From NCBI GenBank assembly GCA_004299065.1, contig SIHH01000005.1, positions 1 through 51,285 of the forward strand: a DNA stretch of 51,285 bases, in the 5' to 3' direction. This document shows positions 33,547 through 42,135 of this stretch, piece by piece. Source of the stretch: Phormidium sp. SL48-SHIP. GTDB taxonomy: Bacteria; Cyanobacteriota; Cyanobacteriia; Cyanobacteriales; Geitlerinemataceae. Every line of letters begins with the position of its first letter. Within the stretch, counting starts at the first letter, position 1. The translations under genes and the position numbers were made by a program. A model generated the notes under the pieces. The model was not told where the DNA came from and searched no databases. It saw only the letters and a list, made by a program, of their open reading frames with translations.

Positions 33547-34686
33547 TTAACCCAAGCGTTGGCGAATCCAGAGAGCGAATAGGGGCAAAGCGAGACGGTA
33601 GCCGAGATCGGGACCATAGATAAGGCCTTTATGTTGTAGGCCTGCGATCGCCCCTTGTAAAGAGCCACCCCGCGAGAGATGGTGTTTTTGGATATAGTCT
33701 CGGCTTTGCGGTTTATCGGTGGGATCGAGGGCCAAGGATTCGAGGAGTTGTAGTTGTGAGGCGGGTAAAAGCACCAACAAAGACTCAAAGATATTGCTTA
33801 AATCGGCCAATAGGTCTTGTAGCGTCTCTGCGATCGCCGCATCATCTAAACGACCGTGATCCCAGCGGCGTTGACGTAAACGACCCACCAACATCGACGC
33901 ATCGCCGATATGCCCTTGAACCGCGTTGAGGAAGGTTTCTAGGGCCGGCGATCGCGGATCAAAACTCAAGCCAACTTGCTGTAAAACCAATTGCGCCCAA
34001 GCGGCCACCACATCATCGGCTAGGGGAGTCAGACAGATGGTTTCGAGGCAACGATGCTCGTCATACAGGGTGCGGCTTTCGGCGAGGGTGGCGATGAGGA
34101 CATAGTTGGCGGTGGTGTGACGGGCGATCGCCTCCTGCAAACCCGTTTCCCATTGAGCCGTGCGATCCCAAGCTCGGATATGGGGAAATCCCTGAAAAAT
34201 CAGGATCACCTGTCGTTCGATGGCGATGGCCAACTGTTGAGGAAGTTGCAACAGAACCTGATAGGCCTGCCAGAGTTGTTCAGCCGTGAGGACTGGCTCC
34301 CGTTGTAGTGATAACTTACGAGGGATTGTGGCATTGAACTCAAACCACGCTTGTCCCTCCCTCGCCGTCCAATCTTGCAAGAAGGCGATCGCCTCGGGGC
34401 TTCTGACACCCTGAGAAATGCCCTCACAGAGCAATTGCACAAACCGCCGTCCATCGGTGGCCCGAATACAATCAACTTCCATCACCTTTGCCCCCACATC
34501 CCGGGCCGCTCGTCGGACGAGGGTTCGACGGCCACTTCCGGGAACTCCCGCAATCAATAAATCGCGACCATTGGCTAGAGTCTGAGTAATCTGTTGAAAC
34601 TGAGCCTGTCGGCCAAACAATTCCAGTACCGACTCTTTCTCTGGAGAGATCCTCGGTACTGTCTCACCTGGTGTTGGTCCTAGCAT
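33547..34686 (-). CDS. P-loop (AAA-like) ATPase of unknown role
   Basis: 379 aa. Walker A is GVPGSGRRT (about 47-55), preceded by FGRQAQFQQITQTLANGRDLLIAG; Walker B-like VILIFQGF near 165 and a sensor-like LIATLAE near 200. The C-terminal 110 residues resemble a winged helix (LQLLESLALD to GLIYGPDLGYRLALPLFALWIRQRL). This architecture resembles archaeal-type STAND/AAA ATPases. Walker B has Gln instead of the expected acidic pair, so hydrolysis may be weak. Convergent with psaK; no partner gene. Confidence 0.78.
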   Translation of the reverse strand: MLGPTPGETVPRISPEKESVLELFGRQAQFQQITQTLANGRDLLIAGVPGSGRRTLVRRAARDVGAKVMEVDCIRATDGRRFVQLLCEGISQGVRSPEAIAFLQDWTAREGQAWFEFNATIPRKLSLQREPVLTAEQLWQAYQVLLQLPQQLAIAIERQVILIFQGFPHIRAWDRTAQWETGLQEAIARHTTANYVLIATLAESRTLYDEHRCLETICLTPLADDVVAAWAQLVLQQVGLSFDPRSPALETFLNAVQGHIGDASMLVGRLRQRRWDHGRLDDAAIAETLQDLLADLSNIFESLLVLLPASQLQLLESLALDPTDKPQSRDYIQKHHLSRGGSLQGAIAGLQHKGLIYGPDLGYRLALPLFALWIRQRLG

Positions 34687-34863
34687 CCTTCAGTTCTTCG
34701 CTATTGCATCAACATCGACGTTGTCATCTCGCACGATAAGCCAGATCAGACCCAAGCACAACAAAAACTTATAGTGCTACATCGTGACAACACTAAAAAA
34801 CCGTGCTAGTCTAATTCTAACACAAACAATTTCCAGTTCAGCCCTTAGCCCCTGACAACCTCC

Positions 34864-35199
34864 GTGTTAGAAGCCTGCATCTTAGCAACCGTCCTTATCG
34901 GATTCATCGGCATCATCGTCAAGCAAAACCTGTTGATGAAGATCATCGCCATGGATGTGATGAGTACAGGCGCGATCGCCTACTACGTCTTCATCTCCTC
35001 ACGAGATGGACTCTCATCACCGATTTTCAATCAAGAGACTCCCCTCCAATATGCCGATCCAGTTCCTCAAGCCGTTATCCTAACTGCTATTGTCATTGGC
35101 TTTTCCATACAGGCGTTAATGCTCGTCAGTGCGATGAAACTCGCACATCATAACCCCACCTTAGAAACCAATGAAATCGAGGATCACAATACGCCATGA
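34864..35199 (+). CDS. mrpC: Mrp Na+/H+ antiporter subunit C
   Basis: 111 aa, GTG start, three membrane helices: LEACILATVLIGFIGIIVKQNLLMKIIAMDVMSTGAIAYYVFI and AVILTAIVIGFSIQALMLVSAMKLA. Homologous to NuoK/NdhE; the short membrane glutamate-bearing helix pattern is present. First gene of a seven-gene plus-strand operon; its stop codon overlaps the mrpD start (ATGATG). Gene order C-D-E-F-G-A'-B is the cyanobacterial type. Confidence 0.88.
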   Translation: MLEACILATVLIGFIGIIVKQNLLMKIIAMDVMSTGAIAYYVFISSRDGLSSPIFNQETPLQYADPVPQAVILTAIVIGFSIQALMLVSAMKLAHHNPTLETNEIEDHNTP

Positions 35200-36626
35200 T
35201 GTCTCTGACCATTATTTGGATTGCTCTACCACTATTTATTGGACTAACTATCTACCTGTTGCCCAAACTCGATCGCTATCTCGCCTTGGCAACTGTCCTG
35301 ATGTCTTTCGGCTATGGACTGAATCTATTTTTAACAGCAGATTCTCAGGAATTTCAGCTTTTAGATAACTTTGGTGTCAGCTTTTGGGCAGATCAATTAA
35401 GTAGCCAGTTTATTCTCACCAATGCCTTAGTCACAGCGGCGGTTATTATCTATTCGTCTTTTCAGAACAAAACCGCGTTTTTTTACAGCCAAGCGGTCAT
35501 CCTCCATGGAAGCGTCAATGCTGTTTTTATTTGCGCGGACTTTATGAGTTTATATGTTGCCCTAGAAGTCATTGGGGTTGCCGCGTTTTTATTGGTTTCA
35601 TATCCAAGGAGCGATCGCGCCCTCTGGGTGGCCTTACGCTACTTATTTGTCAGCAACACCTCAATGCTGTTTTACCTCATTGGGGCAATTTTAGTCTATC
35701 AAGCGAATCATTCTTTTGCCTTTACAGGTTTATCCAATGCTCCTCCTGAAGCCATTACCCTAATTTTTCTGGGTTTGTTAAGTAAAGGTGGCGTGTTTGT
35801 CTCCGGGTTATGGTTACCTCTAACCCATTCCGAATCGGAAAGTCCCGTCTCGGCACTCCTATCAGGATCTGTCGTTAAAGCCGGTGTTTTCCCCCTATTG
35901 CGCTGTGCTTTACTCCTGGATGATTTGTTGCCCGTTGTGCAAATTTTAGGCATCAGCACCAGTTTTTTCGGCATTATCTATGCCCTGTTTGAGAAAGACG
36001 CAAAACGAATTTTAGCCCTGAGTACAATTTCTCAATTAGGTTGGATGATGGTTGCACCAATGGTGGCTGGAGTTTATGCCCTCGCTCACGGATTAGTCAA
36101 ATCACTTCTATTTTTGGCCAGCGGTGCATTACCCACTCGAAATTTAGATGAACTTCAGGTCAAGCCAATGTACAGTGGATTGTGGCTAATTCTACTCGTC
36201 GGTGGTTTATCCATGTCTGGCTGTCCCGGCTTCCTGGGTTTTGCCGCCAAAGTGTCAACGCTCAAAAGCTTATCGGATTGGCCAGATATCTTAATGAATC
36301 TATCCTCAGTTGGCACGGCGCTAATTTTTGGTAAGTTCATTTTTCTTCCCCACAAATGGCAAGGAGGACATCTCAAGCCTGGTTTAGGCTTGGCGGCCTT
36401 GCTTTTAATCGTCAGCTTGTTAGTGGGGAATGTCTTGTATCTACAAGCCTATAGCTTAGCCAATGCCGGAAAAGCCTTGGCTGTGATTGGGCTAGGTTGG
36501 TTAGGATATTGGCTGTTCATTAAACGTCAGGACTGGAAATTTCCCCGAATGTTTGAACAGTTCGAGCATCTGATTGGAAGCATGAGTTTGGTGTTAATTC
36601 TCTTATTCTGGATGGTGTTTACATGA
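35196..36626 (+). CDS. mrpD: Mrp antiporter subunit D (ND2/ND4/ND5-like ion-pumping subunit)
   Basis: 476 aa with about 14 helices. Conserved ion-path residues are intact: Glu124 in YVALEVIGVAAF, Lys197 in LLSKGGVF, Lys228 in SVVKAGVFPLLRC, and the later HGLVKSLLFLASG. Homologous to the antiporter-like subunits of complex I and NDH-1. It is the only such subunit in this operon; classic Mrp complexes carry two (A and D), and other cyanobacterial operons have two D-like copies. Starts overlapping mrpC, ends overlapping mrpE (ATGA), so translation is probably coupled. Confidence 0.92.
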   Translation: MMSLTIIWIALPLFIGLTIYLLPKLDRYLALATVLMSFGYGLNLFLTADSQEFQLLDNFGVSFWADQLSSQFILTNALVTAAVIIYSSFQNKTAFFYSQAVILHGSVNAVFICADFMSLYVALEVIGVAAFLLVSYPRSDRALWVALRYLFVSNTSMLFYLIGAILVYQANHSFAFTGLSNAPPEAITLIFLGLLSKGGVFVSGLWLPLTHSESESPVSALLSGSVVKAGVFPLLRCALLLDDLLPVVQILGISTSFFGIIYALFEKDAKRILALSTISQLGWMMVAPMVAGVYALAHGLVKSLLFLASGALPTRNLDELQVKPMYSGLWLILLVGGLSMSGCPGFLGFAAKVSTLKSLSDWPDILMNLSSVGTALIFGKFIFLPHKWQGGHLKPGLGLAALLLIVSLLVGNVLYLQAYSLANAGKALAVIGLGWLGYWLFIKRQDWKFPRMFEQFEHLIGSMSLVLILLFWMVFT

Positions 36627-37003
36627 TTGGCTATCTCAATCTAATCTTACGCTTAACGATTTGGTTTTTACTAACCGATGATTTCAGCCTCGCGAATATC
36701 GTGATTGGACTGGTGGTCTGTTTTTTTCTGCCTGGATTACACAAAACCTCCAGTTCACTCCAGGATTGGCTGCGCGTCTTCGGTGAAATCATCGTCGCAA
36801 TCCCTCAAGCTTACTGGGAAGCCTTGGAAATGATTTTTAGTCCTCATATTGAGGAGGAATTTACGTTAGAACGAGTTAAGCCACAACGAACATCTGGCTT
36901 GATTTTTTTGGATATATTCTTAATTACCTTTACCCCGAAAACGATTGTCACCAAATACCATGAACATGGCTGGTATGAAGTTCATAAAATAAAACGGAGT
37001 TAA
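36623..37003 (+). CDS. mrpE: Mrp antiporter subunit E
   Basis: 126 aa: N-terminal hydrophobic helices (LNLILRLTIWFLLTDDFSLANIVIGLVVCFFLP), then a soluble C-terminal segment with RTSGLIFLDIFLITFTPKTIV and the YHEHGWYEVHKIKR end. This matches the MnhE/MrpE family, in which the TPGT-like motif is here TPKT. Overlaps mrpD by four bases. Confidence 0.85.
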   Translation: MIGYLNLILRLTIWFLLTDDFSLANIVIGLVVCFFLPGLHKTSSSLQDWLRVFGEIIVAIPQAYWEALEMIFSPHIEEEFTLERVKPQRTSGLIFLDIFLITFTPKTIVTKYHEHGWYEVHKIKRS

Positions 37004-37008
37004 CAGCG

Positions 37009-37281
37009 ATGGATGGTTTAATTTTTGGGATGATTGTCTGTTTATTACTGCCCATTTATGAGGCGTGGAAAGCCGATGATATTTGGCAAAAAATGCTGGC
37101 ATTTTCAAGCATTGAAACCAAATCATCAATTATCATTTTGGCGATTTCAGTCTCTCGTGATGATTGGATGATTGGTCTAGTTGGGGTAATTATTCTCAGT
37201 GTTGGCAATGCGGCCTTAATGCTATTAGCCAATGTTATAAAACGGGCAAATCGTGCATCAAGTCGAGGGTTTTATGGTTGA
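37009..37281 (+). CDS. mrpF: Mrp antiporter subunit F
   Basis: 90 aa, three helices (LIFGMIVCLLLPIYEAW; SSIIILAISVSRDDWMIGLVGVIILSVGNAALMLLANVI). Length and position between E and G identify it as MrpF; residue-level similarity is modest. The usual Asp-containing first loop is altered to KADDIWQKMLA. Overlaps mrpG by eight bases. Confidence 0.8.
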   Translation: MDGLIFGMIVCLLLPIYEAWKADDIWQKMLAFSSIETKSSIIILAISVSRDDWMIGLVGVIILSVGNAALMLLANVIKRANRASSRGFYG

Positions 37282-37552
37282 TTTTTTGAGCTATTTCTGT
37301 CTTGGATTTGGACTTATTTTGTGGTTTTGGGGAACCTTTCCCCTTCTGGGTCGGCGCTCGGTACTCTTTAAACTCCATAATCTTTCTATCTCCGATATTC
37401 TGGGGTCAATGAGTATTGTTGTGGGACTGGCGTTAAAGATTCCTCGCGAGTTACCCCTGTTAATTTTAGCCCTACTTTCCTTGGCAATTTGGAATACAAT
37501 TTTGGGCTATGTGTTGGCCTACTGCACTCGGAGGACTGTTGAGGATGATTGA
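37274..37552 (+). CDS. mrpG: Mrp antiporter subunit G
   Basis: 92 aa from ATG at 37274 (MVDFLSYFCLGFGLILWFWG), preceded by GAGGG; an earlier start at 37253 is less likely. Three hydrophobic helices: LILWFWGTFPLLGRRSVLFKLHNLSISDILGSMSIVVGLAL and LLILALLSLAIWNTILGYVLAY. The RxxxKLHxLSxxDxLGS pattern is the MrpG signature. Overlaps the next gene by eight bases. Confidence 0.86.
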   Translation: MVDFLSYFCLGFGLILWFWGTFPLLGRRSVLFKLHNLSISDILGSMSIVVGLALKIPRELPLLILALLSLAIWNTILGYVLAYCTRRTVEDD

Positions 37553-38159
37553 GTGGTACATTTACATTATTGTGGCCTTGCTGCCGTTGACGGCGGTCAT
37601 GTTGGTGCGATCGCAAAACCCCTATCACGCTCTCGTCATTCGAGGCATTTTAGGAGCGATCGCCGCTTTAGTCTATGCCGTTTTGGGAGCCGCCGATGTG
37701 GCTTTAACAGAAGCCTTAGTCGGGACAATGTTGGCGATTACCCTCTATGCGGTGGCGGTGCGTTCATCTCTGGTCTTGCGATTAGGGGTGCAGGAATCTG
37801 AGTTTCAAGGAGATAGCTGCGATCGCTTTTGGGGCTTACTCTGGCGTGAATTGAGCGGCATTTTTGACAGCTACTACTTACGATTAGAACTGGTCACCTA
37901 TGCCAGTCCCGAAGAGTTACATCAAGCCTTGCACAATGAAGACATTCATGCGATCGCCGAAACCACCAACCCAGAACCTCCCGTCGAGGGGACCCTCGAA
38001 GCCGAAACCAAACCCTTCATTGTCACAACCCGAGTTCGCCGAATTTATGAGTTGATGCAAACCGATCTAGCCCTAACGAATCCTCGTTTGCTGTTGTCCT
38101 CTGACCGATCCGATGAGCGATCGGATGACCGATCTGATGTGGGAGTGAATCAAGTATGA
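37545..38159 (+). CDS. Mrp subunit A C-terminal part (MbhD/DUF4040-like), stand-alone
   Basis: 204 aa from ATG at 37545 (MIEWYIYIIVALLPLTAVM). It has three helices: 3-22, 30-50 and 55-80, with GILGAIAALVYAVLGAADVALTEALVGTMLAITLYAVA, the DUF4040 (MbhD) core that in MrpA lies C-terminal to the NuoL-like part. A cytosolic tail of about 120 residues follows and ends in the repeated SDERSDDRSDVGV. In this operon the NuoL-like half of MrpA is absent and this fragment is a separate gene. Stop overlaps the next start. Confidence 0.82.
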   Translation: MIEWYIYIIVALLPLTAVMLVRSQNPYHALVIRGILGAIAALVYAVLGAADVALTEALVGTMLAITLYAVAVRSSLVLRLGVQESEFQGDSCDRFWGLLWRELSGIFDSYYLRLELVTYASPEELHQALHNEDIHAIAETTNPEPPVEGTLEAETKPFIVTTRVRRIYELMQTDLALTNPRLLLSSDRSDERSDDRSDVGVNQV

Positions 38160-38818
38160 AATGGCTCTACTTAGCCGCCGTGGCGGCGATTTATCTAAAG
38201 TTTTTACTACTCCCCAATCTCAGCTTAGACTCCCTAGACCCATCGGCAGTGGAGTTGGTTGTCGCTGATAGTGGCGTTCCCAACGCCGTAACGGGGATTA
38301 TCTTCCGCAATCGTCTCTATGACACCATTTTTGAAGTGGTGGTGTTCACCATCGCCATTATGGGGTCAAAATTCCTGCTGGCCAACGAACATCCCCTGAG
38401 TGAAGTCCATCAATTTCGCGATCGCCCCTCCATCGTCTTAGCACGACTCGGCGCCCTCATTTCGGCCCTGGTGAGTATCGAGTTAGCGATTCGTGGACAT
38501 CTCAGTCCCGGAGGCGGCTTTGCGGCCGGGGTCGCGGGAGGAACCGCCATCGGCTTGGTGGCCATTACCTCCAACGCCGAATGGATGGAAGGAATTTATA
38601 AACGCTGGCGAGCGGCCTTAGCTGAAAAACTCTCGGTCTTAGTGTTTATCCTCCTAGCGACACTCACCTTAGTCGGATTTGCACTCCCCCAAGGAGAATT
38701 AGGAGGCTTAATCAGTGGGGGAATTATCCCAATGATGAATCTCCTGGTGGCCTTTAAAGTGGCTCTCGGGTCTTGGGCCGCCATTTTACTGTTTATCCGC
38801 TACCGAGGCCTATTTTGA
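38156..38818 (+). CDS. mrpB: Mrp subunit B with an N-terminal MbhE-like segment
   Basis: 220 aa. Residues about 40-75 (GVPNAVTGIIFRNRLYDTIFEVVVFTIAIMG) match the final segment of MrpA (MbhE-like), so the tail of MrpA is fused to MrpB here. Residues about 92-220 are the MnhB/MrpB domain: IELAIRGHLSPGGGFAAGVAGGTAIGLV, SVLVFILLATLTLVGFALP and GGIIPMMNLLVAFKVALGSWAAILLFIRYRGLF. Last gene of the operon. Start overlaps the A' stop by four bases. Confidence 0.87.
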   Translation: MKWLYLAAVAAIYLKFLLLPNLSLDSLDPSAVELVVADSGVPNAVTGIIFRNRLYDTIFEVVVFTIAIMGSKFLLANEHPLSEVHQFRDRPSIVLARLGALISALVSIELAIRGHLSPGGGFAAGVAGGTAIGLVAITSNAEWMEGIYKRWRAALAEKLSVLVFILLATLTLVGFALPQGELGGLISGGIIPMMNLLVAFKVALGSWAAILLFIRYRGLF

Positions 38819-38971
38819 GGGTCAGGTTCAGACTGGACGACTGACCGGCCTAGGGCGGGTTACAACCGCTACAATGGAGGGGTGAGATCTTGGGTGAAGT
38901 TGTTTGTTGCCAGAGTTACAGGCGGTTCAGCCATCCACCAAAGCTGTTTAGCAGATTAAAGGGATAGTTTC

Positions 38972-40201
38972 ATGCAATCAGGTGCGCGAATTGGCTCGCT
39001 GTTTGGGATTCCGCTCTACATTCATTCATCTTGGCTCCTGATTTTGGCCTTATTCACCATTGCCAAAGGCGTTGCTTGGCAAGAAACCTATAACTGGGGT
39101 GGAGCCATCCCCTTCGTAGCTGGCTTTATCAGTTCCCTGTTGCTGTTTGTCTCAGTGGTCCTGCATGAACTCGGCCATAGTTTAACGGCTCAAACTCAGG
39201 GCATCAAGGTCAACTCCATTACCCTGTTCCTATTTGGCGGAGTTGCGGCCATTGATCGGGAATCGAAAACCCCAGGACAAGCCTTTCAGGTGGCCATCGC
39301 CGGGCCAGCCGTGAGTTTTGCCCTCTTTGTGCTGCTGTCGCTCCTCGTCTCGATATTACCGAGTGGCTCAACACCAGCGGGAGTGTTGTTGGGCAATTTA
39401 GCCACAATCAACTTAGTGCTGTGTCTGTTTAATCTTATCCCTGGCTTACCTCTTGATGGGGGACAAGTGCTCAAAGCCGCCATTTGGAAAGCAACGGGCG
39501 ATCGCTTCAAAGCCGTCCGTTGGGCTGCCCAATCCGGGGTTTTTCTGGGAACCGGGGCGATCGCCTTTGGTTTATTTGTGGCCCTAACCGTTCCCGGGTT
39601 CACCGGAGGCTTCTGGATGGCCCTGATTGGTTGGTTCATTCTGCAAAATGCCAACAACTATGGCCGCATCACCCGCTTACAAGAACTGTTGATCAATACT
39701 CCCGTCAGCGAAGCCATGACACGACAGTTTCGGGTGGTCGATGGCCAGATGACGATTCGTGAGTTTACGGATCGCTACCTGCTTTCGGAACTCTATGACG
39801 GACAATCTCAGCATCAACCCTATTTTGCCGCCTCCAATGGACGTTATCGTGGCGCGATTGACCCCCAAGATCTGCGGACGATTGAACGATCGCGCTGGGA
39901 GATGCAAACCTTGGAAACCATCGCTCATCCAATCTCGGAATTAGTGACCCTCCGCGAAACCGCAACGGTGTTGGATGCGATTTTGCAATTGGAGCGATCG
40001 CAGCTTCGGGAGTTGACCATTTTAACCCCAGCCGATGCCGTTGCTGGGGTCGTGGATCGAGCGGGGATTGTGCAGACGATCGCCCAGAAAACGGGTCTGG
40101 CGATTCCCAAGGCTGAGGTAGAACGGATTAAAACGGAAGCTCGTTATCCGGAGAATTTTCCCTTGGTGGCGATCGCCAAATCGATCCCCTTGGATTCCTA
40201 A
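38972..40201 (+). CDS. Site-2-type membrane metalloprotease (M50) with CBS-like domain
   Basis: 409 aa, several membrane helices. HELGH at residues 65-69 supplies two zinc ligands and the catalytic Glu; NLIPGLPLDGGQ near 155-166 supplies the Asp ligand. The amino-terminal GIPLYIHSSWLLIL and GPAVSFALFVLLSLL are family features. After residue about 245 the soluble part has CBS-like segments (VSEAMTRQFRVV, DAILQLERSQLRELTILTPADAVAGVVDRAGIVQTI), as in the M50 class that senses nucleotides or energy state. Cleaves within membranes to release regulators; substrate unknown. ATG at 38972. Confidence 0.9.
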   Translation: MQSGARIGSLFGIPLYIHSSWLLILALFTIAKGVAWQETYNWGGAIPFVAGFISSLLLFVSVVLHELGHSLTAQTQGIKVNSITLFLFGGVAAIDRESKTPGQAFQVAIAGPAVSFALFVLLSLLVSILPSGSTPAGVLLGNLATINLVLCLFNLIPGLPLDGGQVLKAAIWKATGDRFKAVRWAAQSGVFLGTGAIAFGLFVALTVPGFTGGFWMALIGWFILQNANNYGRITRLQELLINTPVSEAMTRQFRVVDGQMTIREFTDRYLLSELYDGQSQHQPYFAASNGRYRGAIDPQDLRTIERSRWEMQTLETIAHPISELVTLRETATVLDAILQLERSQLRELTILTPADAVAGVVDRAGIVQTIAQKTGLAIPKAEVERIKTEARYPENFPLVAIAKSIPLDS

Positions 40202-40228
40202 TCTTGGCTACCCTGTTTTGGACTCGTT

Positions 40229-41380
40229 ATGACCTTTGAGCCGCTTGAGTCTAATCCGAAAAATGTGGACGAAGATGTAGACGACAATCTGGACGAAGGG
40301 GGAGACTCACCCGCCAGCCATCCTTGGTTTGAGGCGGGCCGCTTGTCCTCACCCGCGTCTCCACCCGCGTCTTCACCCGCGTCTGAGGCCACCTCCAAAG
40401 CCTCGCCACCGCCCGATGACTCCTTACGCCAACGGCTGACTCGCTGCTTATCCCTGGAGGCTGAGTTAGCCAATCTCGCCGCCTTGCGAGAACCGGCGCC
40501 CTTAGAGGGACGCACTCACTCGGCCGCCACAATCGCTCCGGCCTCGATCGCGGGCGATTTACAGGAGTTGGCCCGTCAGTCTCTTGAGGCTTCCTCACCG
40601 GAGAAGCATCAGGCCTTAGCGGCCGCCATTGCTCTCAAGGAAACGACTCTCGAACGTCAATTTTGGCATCAGGTTCCGCCGGCCTTGAGCCATCGCCGCT
40701 CTCTGGCCCCCCTGATCGAAGCGATGAGCGATCGCCAATTACAGCAAGAAGCGCAGATGCAGCAGGGGGCGATCGCCCTATTAGTCGAACAACTACCCCA
40801 AACAGGTCTCAACAGCCGCGAGTTTGACCTATTCAGCCATGAGGCCCAATCCCTCCTGGGAACGCTTCTGGAGATCGAACGCCGCCAGGGAGTGATTGAG
40901 TCGTTGCTGGTGCGCGATCGCACCCTCCCTGGGGCCATTATCACCTTCTCCATTCTCTACATCCTGGCCGCCGTAGCTCTCATTGTTCTCTTCGTCGTCT
41001 TTTGGGGCCATGGATTTGTCGTCGAGAGCGTGAGCCAGCAAACATTACCCCTGATTGGCATTCCCTGGCCCGTCTTTGTTTGGAGTTTATTCGGCAGTCT
41101 GGCGGCTATTCTGGCCCGTTTCCTCTATCATCCCTTTCGCCGCTTGCGTGAAATGACGCAATGGATGCTATTACGCCCCATTCAGGGGGTTGTCTTTGGG
41201 GGAGCGAGTTATTTTGTCTTGGATGCGCTCTTGTCGTTGCTGACGCCATTCGAGTCGGAAACCCCACTGTCAATGACGGATGAGGCGATTTTGCTCTTGT
41301 CATTTGGGGTGGGGTTCAGCGATCGCTTGGCGATGATTGTCTTCCGTTGGATGTCGCAGACAGAGGCTCAAACCCGCTGA
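40229..41380 (+). CDS. Membrane protein with acidic/Ser-Pro N-terminus, unknown function
   Basis: 383 aa. Residues 1-60 are low-complexity, with a DNA repeat of about 12 bases (CACCCGCGTCTY, three copies near 40352-40385). Residues 65-220 are helical and charged (LLGTLLEIERRQGVIESLL), perhaps coiled coil. Four hydrophobic helices follow: about 232-255, 272-296, 313-330 and 345-360. No family recognised. It follows the M50 protease by 28 bases, so the two may be an operon, and its 3' end overlaps the rhodanese gene by 13 bases on the other strand. Confidence 0.75.
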   Translation: MTFEPLESNPKNVDEDVDDNLDEGGDSPASHPWFEAGRLSSPASPPASSPASEATSKASPPPDDSLRQRLTRCLSLEAELANLAALREPAPLEGRTHSAATIAPASIAGDLQELARQSLEASSPEKHQALAAAIALKETTLERQFWHQVPPALSHRRSLAPLIEAMSDRQLQQEAQMQQGAIALLVEQLPQTGLNSREFDLFSHEAQSLLGTLLEIERRQGVIESLLVRDRTLPGAIITFSILYILAAVALIVLFVVFWGHGFVVESVSQQTLPLIGIPWPVFVWSLFGSLAAILARFLYHPFRRLREMTQWMLLRPIQGVVFGGASYFVLDALLSLLTPFESETPLSMTDEAILLLSFGVGFSDRLAMIVFRWMSQTEAQTR

Positions 41381-41910
41381 TTGTAGGGGAGTCTAGCCAG
41401 CAACCGGGCCATCATGCAGGTGTTGGAGACGCCCGCAAACAGCAATCCGGCCCCGACAAAACCACTGAGGAAGAGGAATCCCGGAGCGACAAACGCCCCG
41501 AGTAAGGTTCCAATCAGCACCAAGGAGCCGGCCACGATTTGCACCTGGCGCATGATGCTAATGGGGGCATTTTTGTTAACGAGGGTAGGATGTCCGGCTT
41601 GTTTCCAGGCGTTCAAGCCGCCATCGAGGTGGCTCACTTGCTCAAAGCCAGCCGCGAAGAGCTTTTGCGCCGCTTGAGCGGAACGATTGCCACTTTGGCA
41701 ATATAAGACAAAGGCGCGATCGCCGGGAATGTCCGCTGGATTGAAGCGAGACAGCGGCATCAGTTGCGCACCGTCAATCTTCTCTCCGGCGTGTTCGGAG
41801 GGTTCACGGACATCAATTAAGAGGGTTTCGCCGGCCTCCAACTGCTGTTTGAGCTGGGTTGGATGGAGGGAATTGAGTTTATCGGTGGGGTTAGACGAGA
41901 TGAAGGTCAT
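41368..41910 (-). CDS. Rhodanese-DUF2892 fusion protein
   Basis: 180 aa from ATG at 41910 (an in-frame TTG at 41943 is less likely). Residues about 10-105 are a rhodanese domain with LLIDVREPSEHAGEKIDGAQL and the catalytic loop YCQSGNRSA holding the active-site Cys. The C-terminal 60 residues are two membrane helices of the DUF2892 family (GSLVLIGTLLGAFVAPGFLFLSGFVGAGLLFAGVSN). The domain pair is common in bacteria and thought to handle sulfane sulfur at the membrane. Convergent, 13-base overlap with the previous gene. Confidence 0.9.
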   Translation of the reverse strand: MTFISSNPTDKLNSLHPTQLKQQLEAGETLLIDVREPSEHAGEKIDGAQLMPLSRFNPADIPGDRAFVLYCQSGNRSAQAAQKLFAAGFEQVSHLDGGLNAWKQAGHPTLVNKNAPISIMRQVQIVAGSLVLIGTLLGAFVAPGFLFLSGFVGAGLLFAGVSNTCMMARLLARLPYNQRV

Positions 41911-42072
41911 AGATTTAAAGGCAATAGAGGGAACATTGAACAACAGGAAAACCCTGATCTTGATTGTCGTGGTTACCTGGGTCTGAAAGCATCTACCTAC
42001 AGCTAGAACAACCGTTAGGCGATACAGCCACTCTAGCTCATTCTATCATATGGTAATAAAACTCCGCGACAA

Positions 42073-42098
42073 AACCCCTAACCGGCTGGTTAGGGGTT
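42073..42098. terminator. Terminator-like 11-bp hairpin after clpC
   Basis: AACCCCTAACC at 42073-42083 and GGTTAGGGGTT at 42088-42098 form a perfect 11-bp stem with a GGCT loop. On the minus strand it is followed by TTTTG, suited to end clpC transcripts 38 bases after the stop. Confidence 0.8.
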
Positions 42099-42135
42099 GA
42101 CAAAGCATCGGAAGTGTGCTATAGGCTAGAGGGAT

